A stretch of DNA of 64,000 nt from Aquimonas sp046318115 (GCA_046318115.1 JBKCVA010000059.1:10078-74077), one strand, 5' to 3'; counted from the stretch's first letter, positions 16,936 through 26,424 are shown. The notes: generated from the sequence alone by a model not told the origin. Translations and numbers: made by a program.

Positions 16936-17682
16936 ATGTCTGCCCCCCCCTCAGGCGCGCCGATCGCGCTGATCACTGGCGCTGCGCGCCGCGTTGGCGC
17001 CGTGATCGCGCGTCGCCTGCACGCCGAAGGCTATTGCCTCGCCCTGCACTACCGCAGTTCGACCGATGAGATGCTGGCGCTTGAACAGGAACTGGAGGCC
17101 GCACGGCCCGGCAGCGTGCTGGCGATCCGCGCCGAACTGGCCGACCCCGGCGCCGACGCGGTGCTGGTGTCGTCCACGCTGGCACGCTTCGGTCGGCTGG
17201 ATGCACTGATCAACAACGCATCGAGCTTCTATCGCACGCCGATTGGCGACACCGGCCAGGACGACTGGGACCAGCTGTTCGCCAGCAACGCGCGCGCCCC
17301 CTTCTTCCTGAGCCAGGCGGCCGCGCCGCATTTGCGCGCGACGCGCGGCTGTATCGTCAATCTGGTGGACGTCTACGCCGAACGCCCGCTGGCGGAGCAC
17401 ACCGTCTACTGCATGGCCAAGGCGGCCCTGCTGATGATGACCCTCTCGCTGGCCAAGGAACTCGGCCCCGAAGTGCGCGTCAACGCGGTCGCACCGGGCG
17501 CGGTGCTGTGGCCGGAGAGCGGCAAGCCCAGCGCCGAGCAACAGATCCTGCTCGACAAGACCACGCTGAAGCGGCCCGGCCGCCCAGAGGACGTGGCCGA
17601 AGCCATCGCCTACCTGCTGCGCGCCGAGTACACCAGCGGCCAGGTGCTGCGCGTGGATGGTGGGCGGGCGGTGAATATGTGA
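16936..17682 (+). CDS. Pteridine reductase (short-chain dehydrogenase)
   Basis: 248 residues. The nucleotide motif is TGAARRVG, in which Arg replaces the usual second Gly. This TGxxxRxG form marks PTR1/FolM-like pteridine reductases that reduce dihydrobiopterin, dihydromonapterin or dihydrofolate with NADPH. The catalytic set is in LVDVYAERPL...YCMAK. INNASSFY replaces the common NNAG(I/V), and VNAVAPGAVLWPE and SGQVLRVDGGRAV are further family features. It is followed by repeats, with no terminator seen apart from the heptad repeat. Confidence 0.93.
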   Translation: MSAPPSGAPIALITGAARRVGAVIARRLHAEGYCLALHYRSSTDEMLALEQELEAARPGSVLAIRAELADPGADAVLVSSTLARFGRLDALINNASSFYRTPIGDTGQDDWDQLFASNARAPFFLSQAAAPHLRATRGCIVNLVDVYAERPLAEHTVYCMAKAALLMMTLSLAKELGPEVRVNAVAPGAVLWPESGKPSAEQQILLDKTTLKRPGRPEDVAEAIAYLLRAEYTSGQVLRVDGGRAVNM

Positions 17683-17686
17683 GAGC

Positions 17687-17709
17687 GGGGATTGGGGATT
17701 CGGGATTCG
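17687..17709 (+). repeat. G-tract heptad repeat after the pteridine reductase
   Basis: GGGGATTGGGGATTCGGGATTC begins right after the gene stop (written here as three heptads GGGGATT, GGGGATT, CGGGATT). A short partner, GATTCCCGATTCC, is found at 17951-17963 just before the end of the convergent S46 gene. Confidence 0.85.
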
Positions 17710-17760
17710 ACCGCCGGTTCCGAGCGTGGCGCGACCTCGAATGCCCGAGCATCATTCACC

Positions 17761-17846
17761 CATAGGGTGGGTCTCGACCCACCATGAACTCCACGCTCGC
17801 CCCGGTCACCCGATCGCCAGACGCATCGGGTGAGTCTTGACCCACC
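17761..17846. repeat. Two REP-like palindromes
   Basis: Copies at 17761-17783 (GGTGGGTCGAGACCCACC on the minus strand) and 17824-17846 (degenerate, CATCGGGTGAGTC) lie in the same orientation. They occupy the roughly 290-bp convergent gap between the pteridine reductase and the S46 peptidase. No gene is seen in this gap. Confidence 0.88.
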
Positions 17847-17971
17847 ACAAGCCCCACACTCGCCCGCGTTTCGCTCGGGCGATACGGCAGCTGCCGCTTT
17901 GCCGCGACAGCCGCCGTTTCAACAGGGTCTGGGGGAACCGACCGTCGGTCGATTCCCGATTCCAGGCGCCC

Positions 17972-20035
17972 TTACTTGCGGCCGTCCAGAATCTCATCCG
18001 CCAGGTGGTTCGCGTCGTACACCTTGCGCAGGGCTTCGATCATGGCCGCCGAATGCACGCTCACCGAACGGTTGATGCGGGCGTCGTACCAGAAGGCGCC
18101 GCCGAGGCTGTGGATGTTGCCGTCGAACACCAGGCCCACCACCTCGGCCTTGGCATTGATCACCGGGCTGCCCGAATTGCCGCCGATGATGTCGTTGGTG
18201 CTGACGAAGTTCATCGGCAGGTCGAGGTTCAGCTTCTCGCGCGAGCTCTCCCAACTCGGCGCCAGCTTGTACGGATCAGAACCCGTCGCACGCTCATACA
18301 GGCCGCGGATGTAAGTCATCGAGGGCACGGTCTGACCGCCCCACTCCCAGCCCTGCACCGCGCCGTAGGACAGGCGCAGGCTGAAGGTGGCATCGGGGTA
18401 GACGCCGGTGCCGAGCTGGGCAAAGCGCGCGCGGGCGATCTTTTCGGCGGCCTGCTGGGTCACCGCCTGCACCTCCCGCTCGTAGCGTGCGCGCAGCTCG
18501 CGGGCCGCAGGATCCACCGCGCGTGCCAGCGCGATCATCGGGTCGTCCGATTTGGCGATGGCATCGGCGCCGCCTTCCCACAGGGCGCGGCGAACGGCGA
18601 CATCGCCGAGTTTGGTTCCGCGAATCACCCGCTCGGCCAGCTGCTGCGGACTATCTTTGCCCAGCACCTGGCGCACCACCGGATGATCGGCGCCCAGCTC
18701 CTCGCGCAGCTTGGACAGGCTCCAGCCGAGCTTGACGATTTCGAAGTCGGGGTAGAGCGGACGCTCGGCGAACAGGCCCTGCTCGACGCGCGGCAGGCCG
18801 GCCTCGCCGAATTCGCGCAGGCGATCAGCGTTCGGCTTGGCGCGCTCGTCGGCGCCACGCACCAAAGTGCGTGCCAGGCCGAAGTAGCCCGTGCGGAAAG
18901 CACCGGCGCCTTCGAGCATGCCGTAGGCGGTTTCGATCTCGCGCGACACGCGAGTGGCCTCGGCGATCGCCGACCACGGGTCGCCAATCTCCTCGCTGAG
19001 CTTGGGATCAGCAGCGACGAAGGCCTTGAGCGATTCCTCGTCCTTGCGCTTGGCCTCGAACACCGCCGGATCGTTGAGCGTGCTCTGGCGGCCGCGCAGG
19101 GCCTTGAAGCTGTTCTCGACGCCGAACAGGTCGTTCTGCGCCTGCCGCGCCTGTTCTTCGCCGAGAGCACCAAACTGCAGCAGCACGCCGCGCATCTCGG
19201 CCAGGCTGAGCAGACGCTCGATCAGGGACTTGTCGCGCAGCGCCTCGAGCTGGGCCACGGTGAGCAGGCGCTGGGTCGAACCGGGATGGCCGGTGATCAT
19301 CACCAGCTCGCCTTCCGCCGCCCCTTCCGGGTTCAGCGGGAAGAAGTCTTCCAGCTCGACCGGCTTGCCGTCTTCGTAGACGCGCAGCAGGCCCATGTCG
19401 AGGTTGTAGCGCGGGAAGTTGAAGTTGTCGGGGTCGCCACCGAAGAAGCCGGCCGCGAACTCCGGAGCGAAGGCCAGACGGACATCCTGGAAGCGCGTGT
19501 AGCGGTAGAGATGCTGCACGCCGCCTTGGTAGAGGTCGACCACATCGCAGCGCACGGTGTTGCGGTCCTCGCCCGCACACTCGGACTCGATCGCCGACTG
19601 CGCGGCGCGCTTGGCGTTGGCGAAGGCTTCACCCGACAGGCCCTTGGTGGCTTCGCTGATGCGACCGCTGACGTCGCTGATCGACTCCAGCCGGTTGATC
19701 TCGAAGTTCGGACACTGGCGCTCCTCGGCGCGGGTCTTGGCCAGAAAGCCGTCGCGCATCAGGTCCTGGTCGGCGCTGGAAAGATCGCCGATGCAGCCGA
19801 CGATGCAGTGGTGGTTGGTCAGCACCAGGCCATCGCCCGAAATGAAGCTGCCCGAGCAGCCGCCAGCGAGTCGCACTGACGAGCGCATGACCTTCTGCAC
19901 CCAGGCGTCGGTCGGGGTGAAGCCGAACTCGGCCTGCATCTGCGCTTTCGGCAGGTTGTCGAGGGTCCACATGCCTTCGGCGGCAAAGGAGGGCGAGGCG
20001 ATCGCGAGCGCGATGCTGGCGGCGATAAGGCGCAT
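17972..20035 (-). CDS. S46 family serine peptidase (dipeptidyl-peptidase 7/11 type)
   Basis: 687 residues from ATG 20035, which starts a typical signal peptide (MRLIAASIALAIASPSFAA, cleavage before EGMW). S46 enzymes release dipeptides from peptides in the periplasm and are frequent in Xanthomonadales and Bacteroidetes. The catalytic triad is visible: His in VLTNHHC (about residue 76), Asp in GDPDNFNFPRYNLD, and Ser in IIGGNSGSPVIN near the C-terminus. MWTLDNLP at the mature N-terminus is also a family signature. It probably supplies amino acids from extracellular protein, in line with the neighbouring exporters and TonB receptor. Confidence 0.95.
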   Translation of the reverse strand: MRLIAASIALAIASPSFAAEGMWTLDNLPKAQMQAEFGFTPTDAWVQKVMRSSVRLAGGCSGSFISGDGLVLTNHHCIVGCIGDLSSADQDLMRDGFLAKTRAEERQCPNFEINRLESISDVSGRISEATKGLSGEAFANAKRAAQSAIESECAGEDRNTVRCDVVDLYQGGVQHLYRYTRFQDVRLAFAPEFAAGFFGGDPDNFNFPRYNLDMGLLRVYEDGKPVELEDFFPLNPEGAAEGELVMITGHPGSTQRLLTVAQLEALRDKSLIERLLSLAEMRGVLLQFGALGEEQARQAQNDLFGVENSFKALRGRQSTLNDPAVFEAKRKDEESLKAFVAADPKLSEEIGDPWSAIAEATRVSREIETAYGMLEGAGAFRTGYFGLARTLVRGADERAKPNADRLREFGEAGLPRVEQGLFAERPLYPDFEIVKLGWSLSKLREELGADHPVVRQVLGKDSPQQLAERVIRGTKLGDVAVRRALWEGGADAIAKSDDPMIALARAVDPAARELRARYEREVQAVTQQAAEKIARARFAQLGTGVYPDATFSLRLSYGAVQGWEWGGQTVPSMTYIRGLYERATGSDPYKLAPSWESSREKLNLDLPMNFVSTNDIIGGNSGSPVINAKAEVVGLVFDGNIHSLGGAFWYDARINRSVSVHSAAMIEALRKVYDANHLADEILDGRK

Positions 20036-20145
20036 GGGGGCTCCGCAGCGTGGGTGGAAGCCCGCGATTGTAGGCCGGTGAAGACGCCGCGAATGTGCCG
20101 GAAGATTCCGCCCGTCTGCACCCGGACGGCGGCATGCCCGGCTCA

Positions 20146-20322
20146 GAGCGTGTGAAAAAACCCAGACGCCGTAGCGAGGTCGTCTCTGGGCGTTCGTGGC
20201 AAAGCGCGGCACGTGAATTCAAGGGCGTTTGGCGAGCGAGTGACCGCGGAGTTCGCGGAGCACACTGCCGCCACGGACGTCCAGAGGCGGCCGCAGTAGG
20301 CGCGTGGTTCTCACATGCTCTC
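20146..20322. repeat. MITE-like element, copy 1
   Basis: A 177-bp stretch with imperfect terminal inverted repeats: GAGCGTGTGAAAAAACC at 20146 and, at 20306-20322, the reverse complement of GAGAGCATGTGAGAACC. The interior (TGGGCGTTCGTGGCAAA, CACGTGAATTCAAGG, ACCGCGGAGTTCGCGGAG) is shared with 33451-33629. It codes for nothing recognisable. Its right end overlaps the stop codon of the MFS gene. Confidence 0.85.
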
Positions 20323-21652
20323 AGCGAGACTCGCCGGCGCGGGCTGCGGCCTGCTCCTCGGGCAGCGGCTGCTTCTGCAGGCGGATCAGCGACCAGGCCG
20401 CGAGGCCCAGGCCCGCCGCCAGGGCCGCTCCGGTCAGAAACACCGCAGTGGAGCCGAGCGTAGCCAGGCCCTTGTGCAACCAGACGAAAGTGAGGTCACC
20501 AGCACGATAGATCACCGTGTCGATGACGGCCTTGGCCTTGTAGCGCGACTCACGGTCGACGCGGGTGTAGACGGTCTCGCGCGCCGGCTTGGCCAGCGAG
20601 AATTCACCCGCTCGGGTCGCTACCTGCACGATCGCAACAAGCAGGGGAAGCGGCGCGGCGGCCAAGAGGCAGTAACCGAGGAAGATCGCGCCGGCGGGAA
20701 TCAGCAGCAGTGGCCCGATGCCATAGCGCACCAGCAGGACGCGGGTCAGAAACACCTGTACCAGAATCGTGGTGAGATTGATCGCGAGGTCCAAGGTCGC
20801 GAAGTAACTCGTGCGCGCTTCCGGAGTGGCGAAATAGGTGCGCGCGATCGCTGCCTGCTCGTTGTACAGCAGGGTGCCGACGCCGACCCCGAAGAACAGC
20901 AGGGCCGCCATGGCCCGCAGCACCGGCCGCTCCCAGACCAGGCGCAGGCCGGCGAGGATCGAGCCGCCCATGGCCTCTTCGCCCGAGCGCGTGCCGTCCT
21001 CGATCTCACGGCGGCGCGCATAGGGCGCGAGTCGGACGATGCAGTAGAGGCACAGGCCAATGAGTGCGGCGGAGACAAGCAGCAGGTTGGCGACGCCGAC
21101 GCTCTCGACCAGCGCTTTGGTGATGCTCGGGCCCGAAATCGCACCTGCGGTTCCGCCGACGCCGATGTAGCCATACAGCCGGCGGGCCTCGATGTTGCGG
21201 AACACGTCCGCCATGTAGCTCCAGAACACGCTGACGGCGAACAGGTTGAACACCGCCACCCAGATGAAGAACACCGTGTTCTTCCAAGCGAATTCCTGGT
21301 TGAACACCCACCAGAAGCCCACCAGGCAGGCAATGAAAAACAGATAGACCACGGGCAGGAACACACGCCGCGCGTAGCGGCTGACGATGGCGCCATACAC
21401 CGGCTGCAGCAGCAGCATGGAGATGAAAGTCCCGGTGAACAGCAGCTGCAGGTTCTGGGTGCTGCCCATCGCGTCGCGCACCGGCCGCAGGATGTAGTAG
21501 CCGGTCAGCAGAAAGAAGAAGTACAGCGCCGCCCACAGCAGCGGCGGAAAGTCGCGCAGCGCATCGCGCAGGCCGGCGAGCTTGCCAAGACTGGCACCGG
21601 CGTCGTCGCGTGCGCTCTGGGCGGACTTCACGGAAGGGGCAGGCTGGCTCAA
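20321..21652 (-). CDS. MFS-type transporter, ATP/ADP-carrier-like
   Basis: 443 residues with about 12 predicted helices. The start of the core, LLWAALYFFFLLTGYYILRPVRDAMG, is here split as LLWAALYFFFLLTGYY and ILRPVRDAMG. The YYxLRPVRD motif is typical of the bacterial MFS group related to the Npt/Tlc nucleotide carriers (NTP/NDP exchange type). GGTAGAISGPSITKALV and ARETVYTRVDRESRYKAKAV, given here as ARETVYTRV and RYKAKAVIDT, are also characteristic. The substrate is not known. The last codon overlaps the end of the MITE-like element, so that element supplies or abuts the stop. Confidence 0.88.
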   Translation of the reverse strand: MSQPAPSVKSAQSARDDAGASLGKLAGLRDALRDFPPLLWAALYFFFLLTGYYILRPVRDAMGSTQNLQLLFTGTFISMLLLQPVYGAIVSRYARRVFLPVVYLFFIACLVGFWWVFNQEFAWKNTVFFIWVAVFNLFAVSVFWSYMADVFRNIEARRLYGYIGVGGTAGAISGPSITKALVESVGVANLLLVSAALIGLCLYCIVRLAPYARRREIEDGTRSGEEAMGGSILAGLRLVWERPVLRAMAALLFFGVGVGTLLYNEQAAIARTYFATPEARTSYFATLDLAINLTTILVQVFLTRVLLVRYGIGPLLLIPAGAIFLGYCLLAAAPLPLLVAIVQVATRAGEFSLAKPARETVYTRVDRESRYKAKAVIDTVIYRAGDLTFVWLHKGLATLGSTAVFLTGAALAAGLGLAAWSLIRLQKQPLPEEQAAARAGESR

Positions 21653-21855
21653 GCGGGTCTCTACGGTGCTCGCCGCGGCGACGGCGCGCGCACCTTAGCC
21701 CATCAACCGCGTGCCTGCGACCATGGCCGAGCTTTGCGGCTTCCGCAACGCGGATCGAGTCTTTGCTCTAGGCATGGGGTCTAGGGTCCGGGCAGTCTTC
21801 AAAAACCCCGCAAACCCGCGCTGCGCCTCGCTGCAGCGCAACATCAGGCGTCCTC

Positions 21856-23433
21856 ATGTACGACTACATCATCGTCGGCGCCGGCTCCGCCGGCTGCGTG
21901 CTGGCGAACCGGCTTTCCGCAGATCGCGACTGCAAGGTGCTGCTGCTCGAAGCCGGCCCGCGCGACTGGCACCCCTTCATCCACATGCCGGCCGGCATCG
22001 CCAAGCTGGTGGGCAAGAAGAACGCCAACTGGGACTACTACACCGAGCCCGAAGCGCAGCTCGTCGGACGCCGCCTGTGGTGGCCGCGCGGGCGCGTGCT
22101 GGGCGGCTCCAGCTCGATCAACGCGATGTGCTACACCCGCGGCGATGCACGCGACTACGACGAATGGGAGCAGCAGGGCGCGCGCGGCTGGAACTGGCAG
22201 AGCACCCTGCCCGCCTTCCGCAAGGCTGAAGGCAACGCGCGCGGCGCATCGGCCTTCCATGGCGGGGAGGGGCCGCTCTGCGTGAGCGATCACATCCACA
22301 CCAATCCGCTGTCGGATGTCTTCCTCGACGCCGCCCTGCAGGCCGGCCACAGTCGAACAGATGACTTCAACGGCGCCCGCCAGGACGGCTTCGGCTACTA
22401 CCAGGTCACGCAGAAGAACGGCGCGCGCTGCTCAACGGCGGTGGCCTATCTCAACCCGGTGCGCGACCGTCCGAACCTGACCATCGTCACCGGCGCGCAG
22501 GTCCAGGGCCTGATGTTCGAAGGTCGCCGCGCCGTGGGCCTGCGCTACCTGCAGGGCTCAAGCCCGCGCGAGGCGCGCGCCCAGCGCGAGGTGATCCTCT
22601 GCGGCGGCGCGCTCAACTCACCGCAACTGCTGATGCTTTCGGGCATCGGCCCGGCCGCGCAGCTGCGCCGGCAGGGCATCGAAGTGCGCGTGGACGCGCC
22701 CGGCGTCGGTGCCAACCTGCAGGACCATCTGGACATCTGCACACTCACCCAGGCCAGCAACGACCTGAGCTACGACACGCTCTCGGACATCGCGGTGGCA
22801 TGGCAGTACTACCTGTTCCGCAAAGGGCCCGGCACCAGCAATGTCGCCGAGGCCGGCGGCTTCCTGCGCTCGCGGCTGGCTGAGGACGAACGGCCGGACA
22901 TCCAGTTCCACTTCGTGCCGGCGCTGCTCGACGATCACGGCCGCAATCGCCTGAAGGGCAGCGGCTACACCGTGCACGCCTGCTTCCTGCGGCCGAAGAG
23001 CCGCGGCCACCTGGAACTCGCATCGGCCAATCCGCGGGACAAGATCCGCATCCACGCCAATTACCTGAGCGACGCCGCGGGCTTCGATCTCAGGGTGATG
23101 GTCGAGTGCGTCAAGCTCTCACGCGATATCCTGGCGCAGGCAGCCTTCAAGCCGCACCGCAAGCATGAGCTGATGCCGGGCGAAGCCGTGCGGGACGAGG
23201 CCGGCATCATCGACTTCATCCGCCGCAAGGCCGAGACCATCTACCACCCCGTCGGCACCTGCCGCATGGGCGAGGACGCGGAGGCCGTGGTCGATTCCGA
23301 ACTGCGGGTGCGCGGCGTGGACGCCCTGCGCGTGGTGGATGCTTCGGTGATGCCCACGCTTGTGGGCGGGAACACGAATGCGCCGACGGTGATGATTGCT
23401 GAACGCGCAGCGGACTTCATCGCGGGGCGATGA
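21856..23433 (+). CDS. GMC family FAD oxidoreductase (choline dehydrogenase-like)
   Basis: 525 residues. The FAD-binding N-terminus has YIIVGAGSAGCVLANRLS. GMC signature 1 is GRVLGGSSSINAMCYTRG and signature 2 is GGALNSPQLLMLSGIG. The C-terminal catalytic region has YHPVGTCRMG and, after VDASVMPTLVGGNTNA, a normal ending. GMC enzymes of this length oxidise primary alcohols such as choline or aliphatic alcohols. No signal peptide is present, so it is likely cytoplasmic or peripherally membrane bound. No betaine aldehyde dehydrogenase or regulator is next to it, so the substrate is left open and betA is not assigned. Confidence 0.94.
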   Translation: MYDYIIVGAGSAGCVLANRLSADRDCKVLLLEAGPRDWHPFIHMPAGIAKLVGKKNANWDYYTEPEAQLVGRRLWWPRGRVLGGSSSINAMCYTRGDARDYDEWEQQGARGWNWQSTLPAFRKAEGNARGASAFHGGEGPLCVSDHIHTNPLSDVFLDAALQAGHSRTDDFNGARQDGFGYYQVTQKNGARCSTAVAYLNPVRDRPNLTIVTGAQVQGLMFEGRRAVGLRYLQGSSPREARAQREVILCGGALNSPQLLMLSGIGPAAQLRRQGIEVRVDAPGVGANLQDHLDICTLTQASNDLSYDTLSDIAVAWQYYLFRKGPGTSNVAEAGGFLRSRLAEDERPDIQFHFVPALLDDHGRNRLKGSGYTVHACFLRPKSRGHLELASANPRDKIRIHANYLSDAAGFDLRVMVECVKLSRDILAQAAFKPHRKHELMPGEAVRDEAGIIDFIRRKAETIYHPVGTCRMGEDAEAVVDSELRVRGVDALRVVDASVMPTLVGGNTNAPTVMIAERAADFIAGR

Positions 23434-23436
23434 AGG

Positions 23437-23466
23437 CGGGGATTGGGGATTGGGGATTGGGGATTC
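23437..23466 (+). repeat. G-tract heptad repeat with four G4 runs
   Basis: Four GGGG runs separated by ATT (23438-23462) follow the GMC gene stop directly. Four runs with 3-nt loops meet the usual requirement for an intramolecular G-quadruplex. A C-rich inverted partner with three CCCC runs lies at 23558-23579. Confidence 0.93.
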
Positions 23467-23557
23467 AAGGCTCGCAGGCCCGAGCCAGCGCCTTCTCACC
23501 CGGTGCGGTAGTGCGCTGCGCGAACGCTGCCGCGCTCGGACGGCACCACCGTCGGTC

Positions 23558-23579
23558 AATCCCCAATCCCCAATCCCCG
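23558..23579 (-). repeat. C-tract partner of the heptad repeat
   Basis: CAATCCCC units read as GGGGATTG on the minus strand and end just before the HtpX-like gene stop. With 23437-23466 they form an inverted pair over the convergent GMC / M48 junction, with a gene-free spacer of about 90 bp. Confidence 0.92.
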
Positions 23580-23582
23580 CTC

Positions 23583-25511
23583 TCAAGCCACCGGCGGCAG
23601 CGGGCACCGCAGGTACGCACACACCGTCCGCAGCAGCTCGGCCTCTTCGAGACTGACGCGCTGGTCATGGGTGATGGCGATGACCAGCGCCTCGACCAGC
23701 AGGCGCTTGCCAGGCGGGTCGATGCGGTCGACTGCCGGCAGCGCCTGATCGAGACGATGGCGCCAGTCCTGCGGGGGCGCATACGGCTTGGCCAACTGCG
23801 GCAGCGCCGCATGCAGGGCCGACAGATACGCGCGCCGGGCGTCGGCTTCGCTGTCGTGGCCGTGCCAGGCCAGCACGGCCAACAGGTCCGCCACCGCGTC
23901 ACCGGCCTCGCTCAGCTTGGTCATGCGCTGGTGCGCCCGAGCGCGCGGATCGATGCTGTCCTCGATCTGCCGCGCCAGCAGTCGGCCGATGGCGTACTCG
24001 AACAGCTCCAGCTCGCCGTCGGCATGGATCAGAGCATCGACGGCATCCACCAGACGCTGCTGGCCCGCTCGCCCGAGATGCCGCACGGTGCCCAGCGCCA
24101 ACAGCAGTACCGGCAGGCGCAGGGCCGGATGCAGCCCCCTCAGCAGAGCCGACTCGACCTGCGCCTGCTCGGCCGCGCTGCCCCCCAGAAGCCCACGCAC
24201 CGCATGCAGCTGCTGGGCGCGCACTCGCTCGTCGCGATCGAGCAGCAGGCCCAGCAGCAGGGCCTGTGCGCGCTCAGGCTGCTGCAGTGCAAGATCGACT
24301 GCCGTTGGGATAGCGGCCCGTGCATCACCCGCGCGGAGGAAGTCTTTCACATCGGGCGCGCCGACCTGCTCGATCACGCGCTCGACCTGCAGCTCGACCT
24401 CACTCTCGCGCGCTGGCAAGTCACCGCGCTGGGGCTGCGCCAGACCGAGCGCGAGGTCCTCCTCCATGCCGCGCGGCGGCTCTTTCAGCCACTGCGCCTG
24501 CAGGCGCTTGAGCTCGGCCGGATTGAAACCCGGCTCCAGCGCCTTGATGCGCTCGTGCAGCGGCGGATGCGTGGCGAACAGACCGGCGAAGCCCATGCCC
24601 TCGCCGAACAGCATGTGGGCGACCTCTTCGGTCTCGGCCGAGGCCAGCTTCGAGCCGACCGGCAGGCCGCCGATCTTCTTCAAGGCACCGGCAATGCCGT
24701 GGGTCTGGCGGGTGAACTGCACGGCGGAAGCATCGGCCAGGAACTCGCGCTGGCGCGACACGCCCGCCTTGATCAGTCGGCCGAAAAACAGGCCGACATA
24801 GCCGACGACCATCAGAACCAGACCGACACCGACGATGGGCCCGGCATCGCGGCTGCGGCTGCCGCGGGTGAGTTCCAGCACGCGGGCGCCTATCACGCCC
24901 AGCGCGAGCACGCCGAACAGCACACCCATCAAGCGGATGTTGAGCCGCATATCGCCATTCAAGACGTGGCTGAACTCGTGGGCGATCACGCCCTGCAGCT
25001 CGTCGCGGTTCAAGTGCATGAGCGCACCGCGGCTGACCGCCACCGCGGCATCGGCTGGCGCATAGCCGGCAGCGAAGGCGTTGATGCCGGGCTCGTCCTC
25101 CATGACGAAAACGGCGGGCACCGGCAGCGACGAGGCGATCGCGATTTCCTCGACCACGTTGCGCAGGCGCTTGAGTTCCGGATCGCGGGTGTCCTCGGAC
25201 ACCTCGCGACCGCCCATCGCCCGCGCCACCGCCGCCCCGCCCCCGCGCAGACTGGCGATGCGGTACAGCGAGGCCGCCGCGATCACCAGCGCGGTGACCG
25301 CAGCAGCGAACAGCAGCAGGCCACTGAACTCGGCGAGCAGCCCGATGGGGCCGCCGACGCGCTCGAGGTCGCGCGCGTCAGCGCCCAGCCACAGCAGCAG
25401 AAACAGACCGCCGCTGACCGCAGTGATGATCGCGACCACGGCGGCGATGAACAGCAGCACCAGCCGCTTCGACTGGCTGCGGGCCTGTGCCTGGCGTTCG
25501 AAAAAATTCAT
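23583..25511 (-). CDS. HtpX-like M48 membrane metalloprotease with extended C-terminus
   Basis: 642 residues from ATG 25511; upstream in-frame codons come from a simple repeat and are excluded. Two N-terminal helices lie at about 17-42 and 60-82. The zinc motif HEFSH is at 178-182 (ELQGVIAHEFSHVLNGD). Two further helices follow (about 193-212 and 220-245), then the third ligand region and ATHPPLHERIKAL. HtpX is usually about 290 residues. Here some 330 residues of helical, Ala/Leu/Glu-rich sequence follow, likely cytoplasmic, of unknown role. The gene lies 184 bp after lemA, the common LemA/M48 pairing, and probably takes part in membrane protein quality control. Confidence 0.92.
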   Translation of the reverse strand: MNFFERQAQARSQSKRLVLLFIAAVVAIITAVSGGLFLLLWLGADARDLERVGGPIGLLAEFSGLLLFAAAVTALVIAAASLYRIASLRGGGAAVARAMGGREVSEDTRDPELKRLRNVVEEIAIASSLPVPAVFVMEDEPGINAFAAGYAPADAAVAVSRGALMHLNRDELQGVIAHEFSHVLNGDMRLNIRLMGVLFGVLALGVIGARVLELTRGSRSRDAGPIVGVGLVLMVVGYVGLFFGRLIKAGVSRQREFLADASAVQFTRQTHGIAGALKKIGGLPVGSKLASAETEEVAHMLFGEGMGFAGLFATHPPLHERIKALEPGFNPAELKRLQAQWLKEPPRGMEEDLALGLAQPQRGDLPARESEVELQVERVIEQVGAPDVKDFLRAGDARAAIPTAVDLALQQPERAQALLLGLLLDRDERVRAQQLHAVRGLLGGSAAEQAQVESALLRGLHPALRLPVLLLALGTVRHLGRAGQQRLVDAVDALIHADGELELFEYAIGRLLARQIEDSIDPRARAHQRMTKLSEAGDAVADLLAVLAWHGHDSEADARRAYLSALHAALPQLAKPYAPPQDWRHRLDQALPAVDRIDPPGKRLLVEALVIAITHDQRVSLEEAELLRTVCAYLRCPLPPVA

Positions 25512-25560
25512 GGGCGGCTTTCGGGGCAGGGATGAGAACTGGGCTGCGGGAAGGGCGTGT

Positions 25561-25614
25561 TGAGAAGTGAGAAGTGAGAAGTGAGAAGTGAGAAGTGAGG
25601 AGTGAGGAGTGAGC
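25561..25614 (+). repeat. Tandem heptamer (GAAGTGA)n
   Basis: About seven consecutive 7-bp units, the last ones changed to GGAGTGA and GAGCAGC, lie in the spacer between the LemA and M48 genes. A weaker complementary CTCACTC-type stretch is at 25674-25692. Copy number at this kind of repeat often varies between strains. Confidence 0.93.
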
Positions 25615-25695
25615 AGCGGGAGATCCACTGCAGGCCTCGACACGCCGTGGCTGCGAACTCTCGCCACTCTCTCCTCACTCATCCTCCCTCACTCG

Positions 25696-26301
25696 TCAGA
25701 ACTGCACCTTCGGCACCTCGCGCTTGTGCGCTTCTTCTTCGCCGATGCCGAGCAGCGCCGCCTGCTGGAAGTTGAACGTGCCGGCCAGCAGGTTGGCGGG
25801 GAAGACCTCGCGCTGGTTGTTGTAGCCCATCACCGCATCGTTGAAGGCCTGGCGGGCGAAGGCGACGCGGTTCTCGGTCGAGGACAGTTCTTCGGTCAGC
25901 TGCGCCATGTTGGCGCTCGACTTCAGTTCGGGATAGGCCTCGGACAGCGCGAACAGACGACCCAGCGCGCCGCCCAGCGCGCCCTCGGCCTGGGCCAGCT
26001 GCTGCATCGCGGCCGGATCGCCGGGGTTGCCCTTGGCGGCGTTCAAGCCGCCGATCGCGCTGTTGCGCGCGCGGATTACCGCCTCCAGCGTGTCGCGCTC
26101 GTGCTGCATGTAGGCCTTCACCGTCTCGACCAGATTGGGGATCAGGTCATGTCGACGGGTGAGCTGCACGTCGATCTGGGCAAAGGCGTTGCGGTACGCA
26201 TTGCGACGGGTGACGAGGCCGTTGTAGATGCCGACCCCCCATAGCACCAGGGCAATGCCGACGCCAAACACGGTCAACACGAACAGAAGCAGGATGGACA
26301 T
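25696..26301 (-). CDS. LemA family protein
   Basis: 201 residues from ATG 26301, with a strong ribosome site (GGAGGAATC) right before it. One N-terminal membrane helix (about 3-24) with a short outer segment is followed by NGLVTRRNAYRNAFAQIDVQL, given in part as RRNAYRNAFAQIDVQL, and RRHDLIPNLVETVKAY, the hallmark of LemA proteins. The remainder is a long helical coil. LemA proteins are membrane-anchored and of uncertain function, and are often encoded beside HtpX-like proteases, as here. Confidence 0.96.
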   Translation of the reverse strand: MSILLLFVLTVFGVGIALVLWGVGIYNGLVTRRNAYRNAFAQIDVQLTRRHDLIPNLVETVKAYMQHERDTLEAVIRARNSAIGGLNAAKGNPGDPAAMQQLAQAEGALGGALGRLFALSEAYPELKSSANMAQLTEELSSTENRVAFARQAFNDAVMGYNNQREVFPANLLAGTFNFQQAALLGIGEEEAHKREVPKVQF

Positions 26302-26424
26302 GATTCCTCCAGGGATGAACGGGGGACGCGCGTCGCGGTCGTCGACCGGATCTTGCGGGCTAGAATGCGTGCGCTTTGTCTGCCGCGCCAGCCTGGACCC
26401 GACGTGCCGCACCGACCCCACCGC

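Noticed and set aside
21856..23433. Choline dehydrogenase betA assignment
   Set aside because: Only the general GMC signatures are seen. No betaine aldehyde dehydrogenase, regulator or choline transporter lies next to it.
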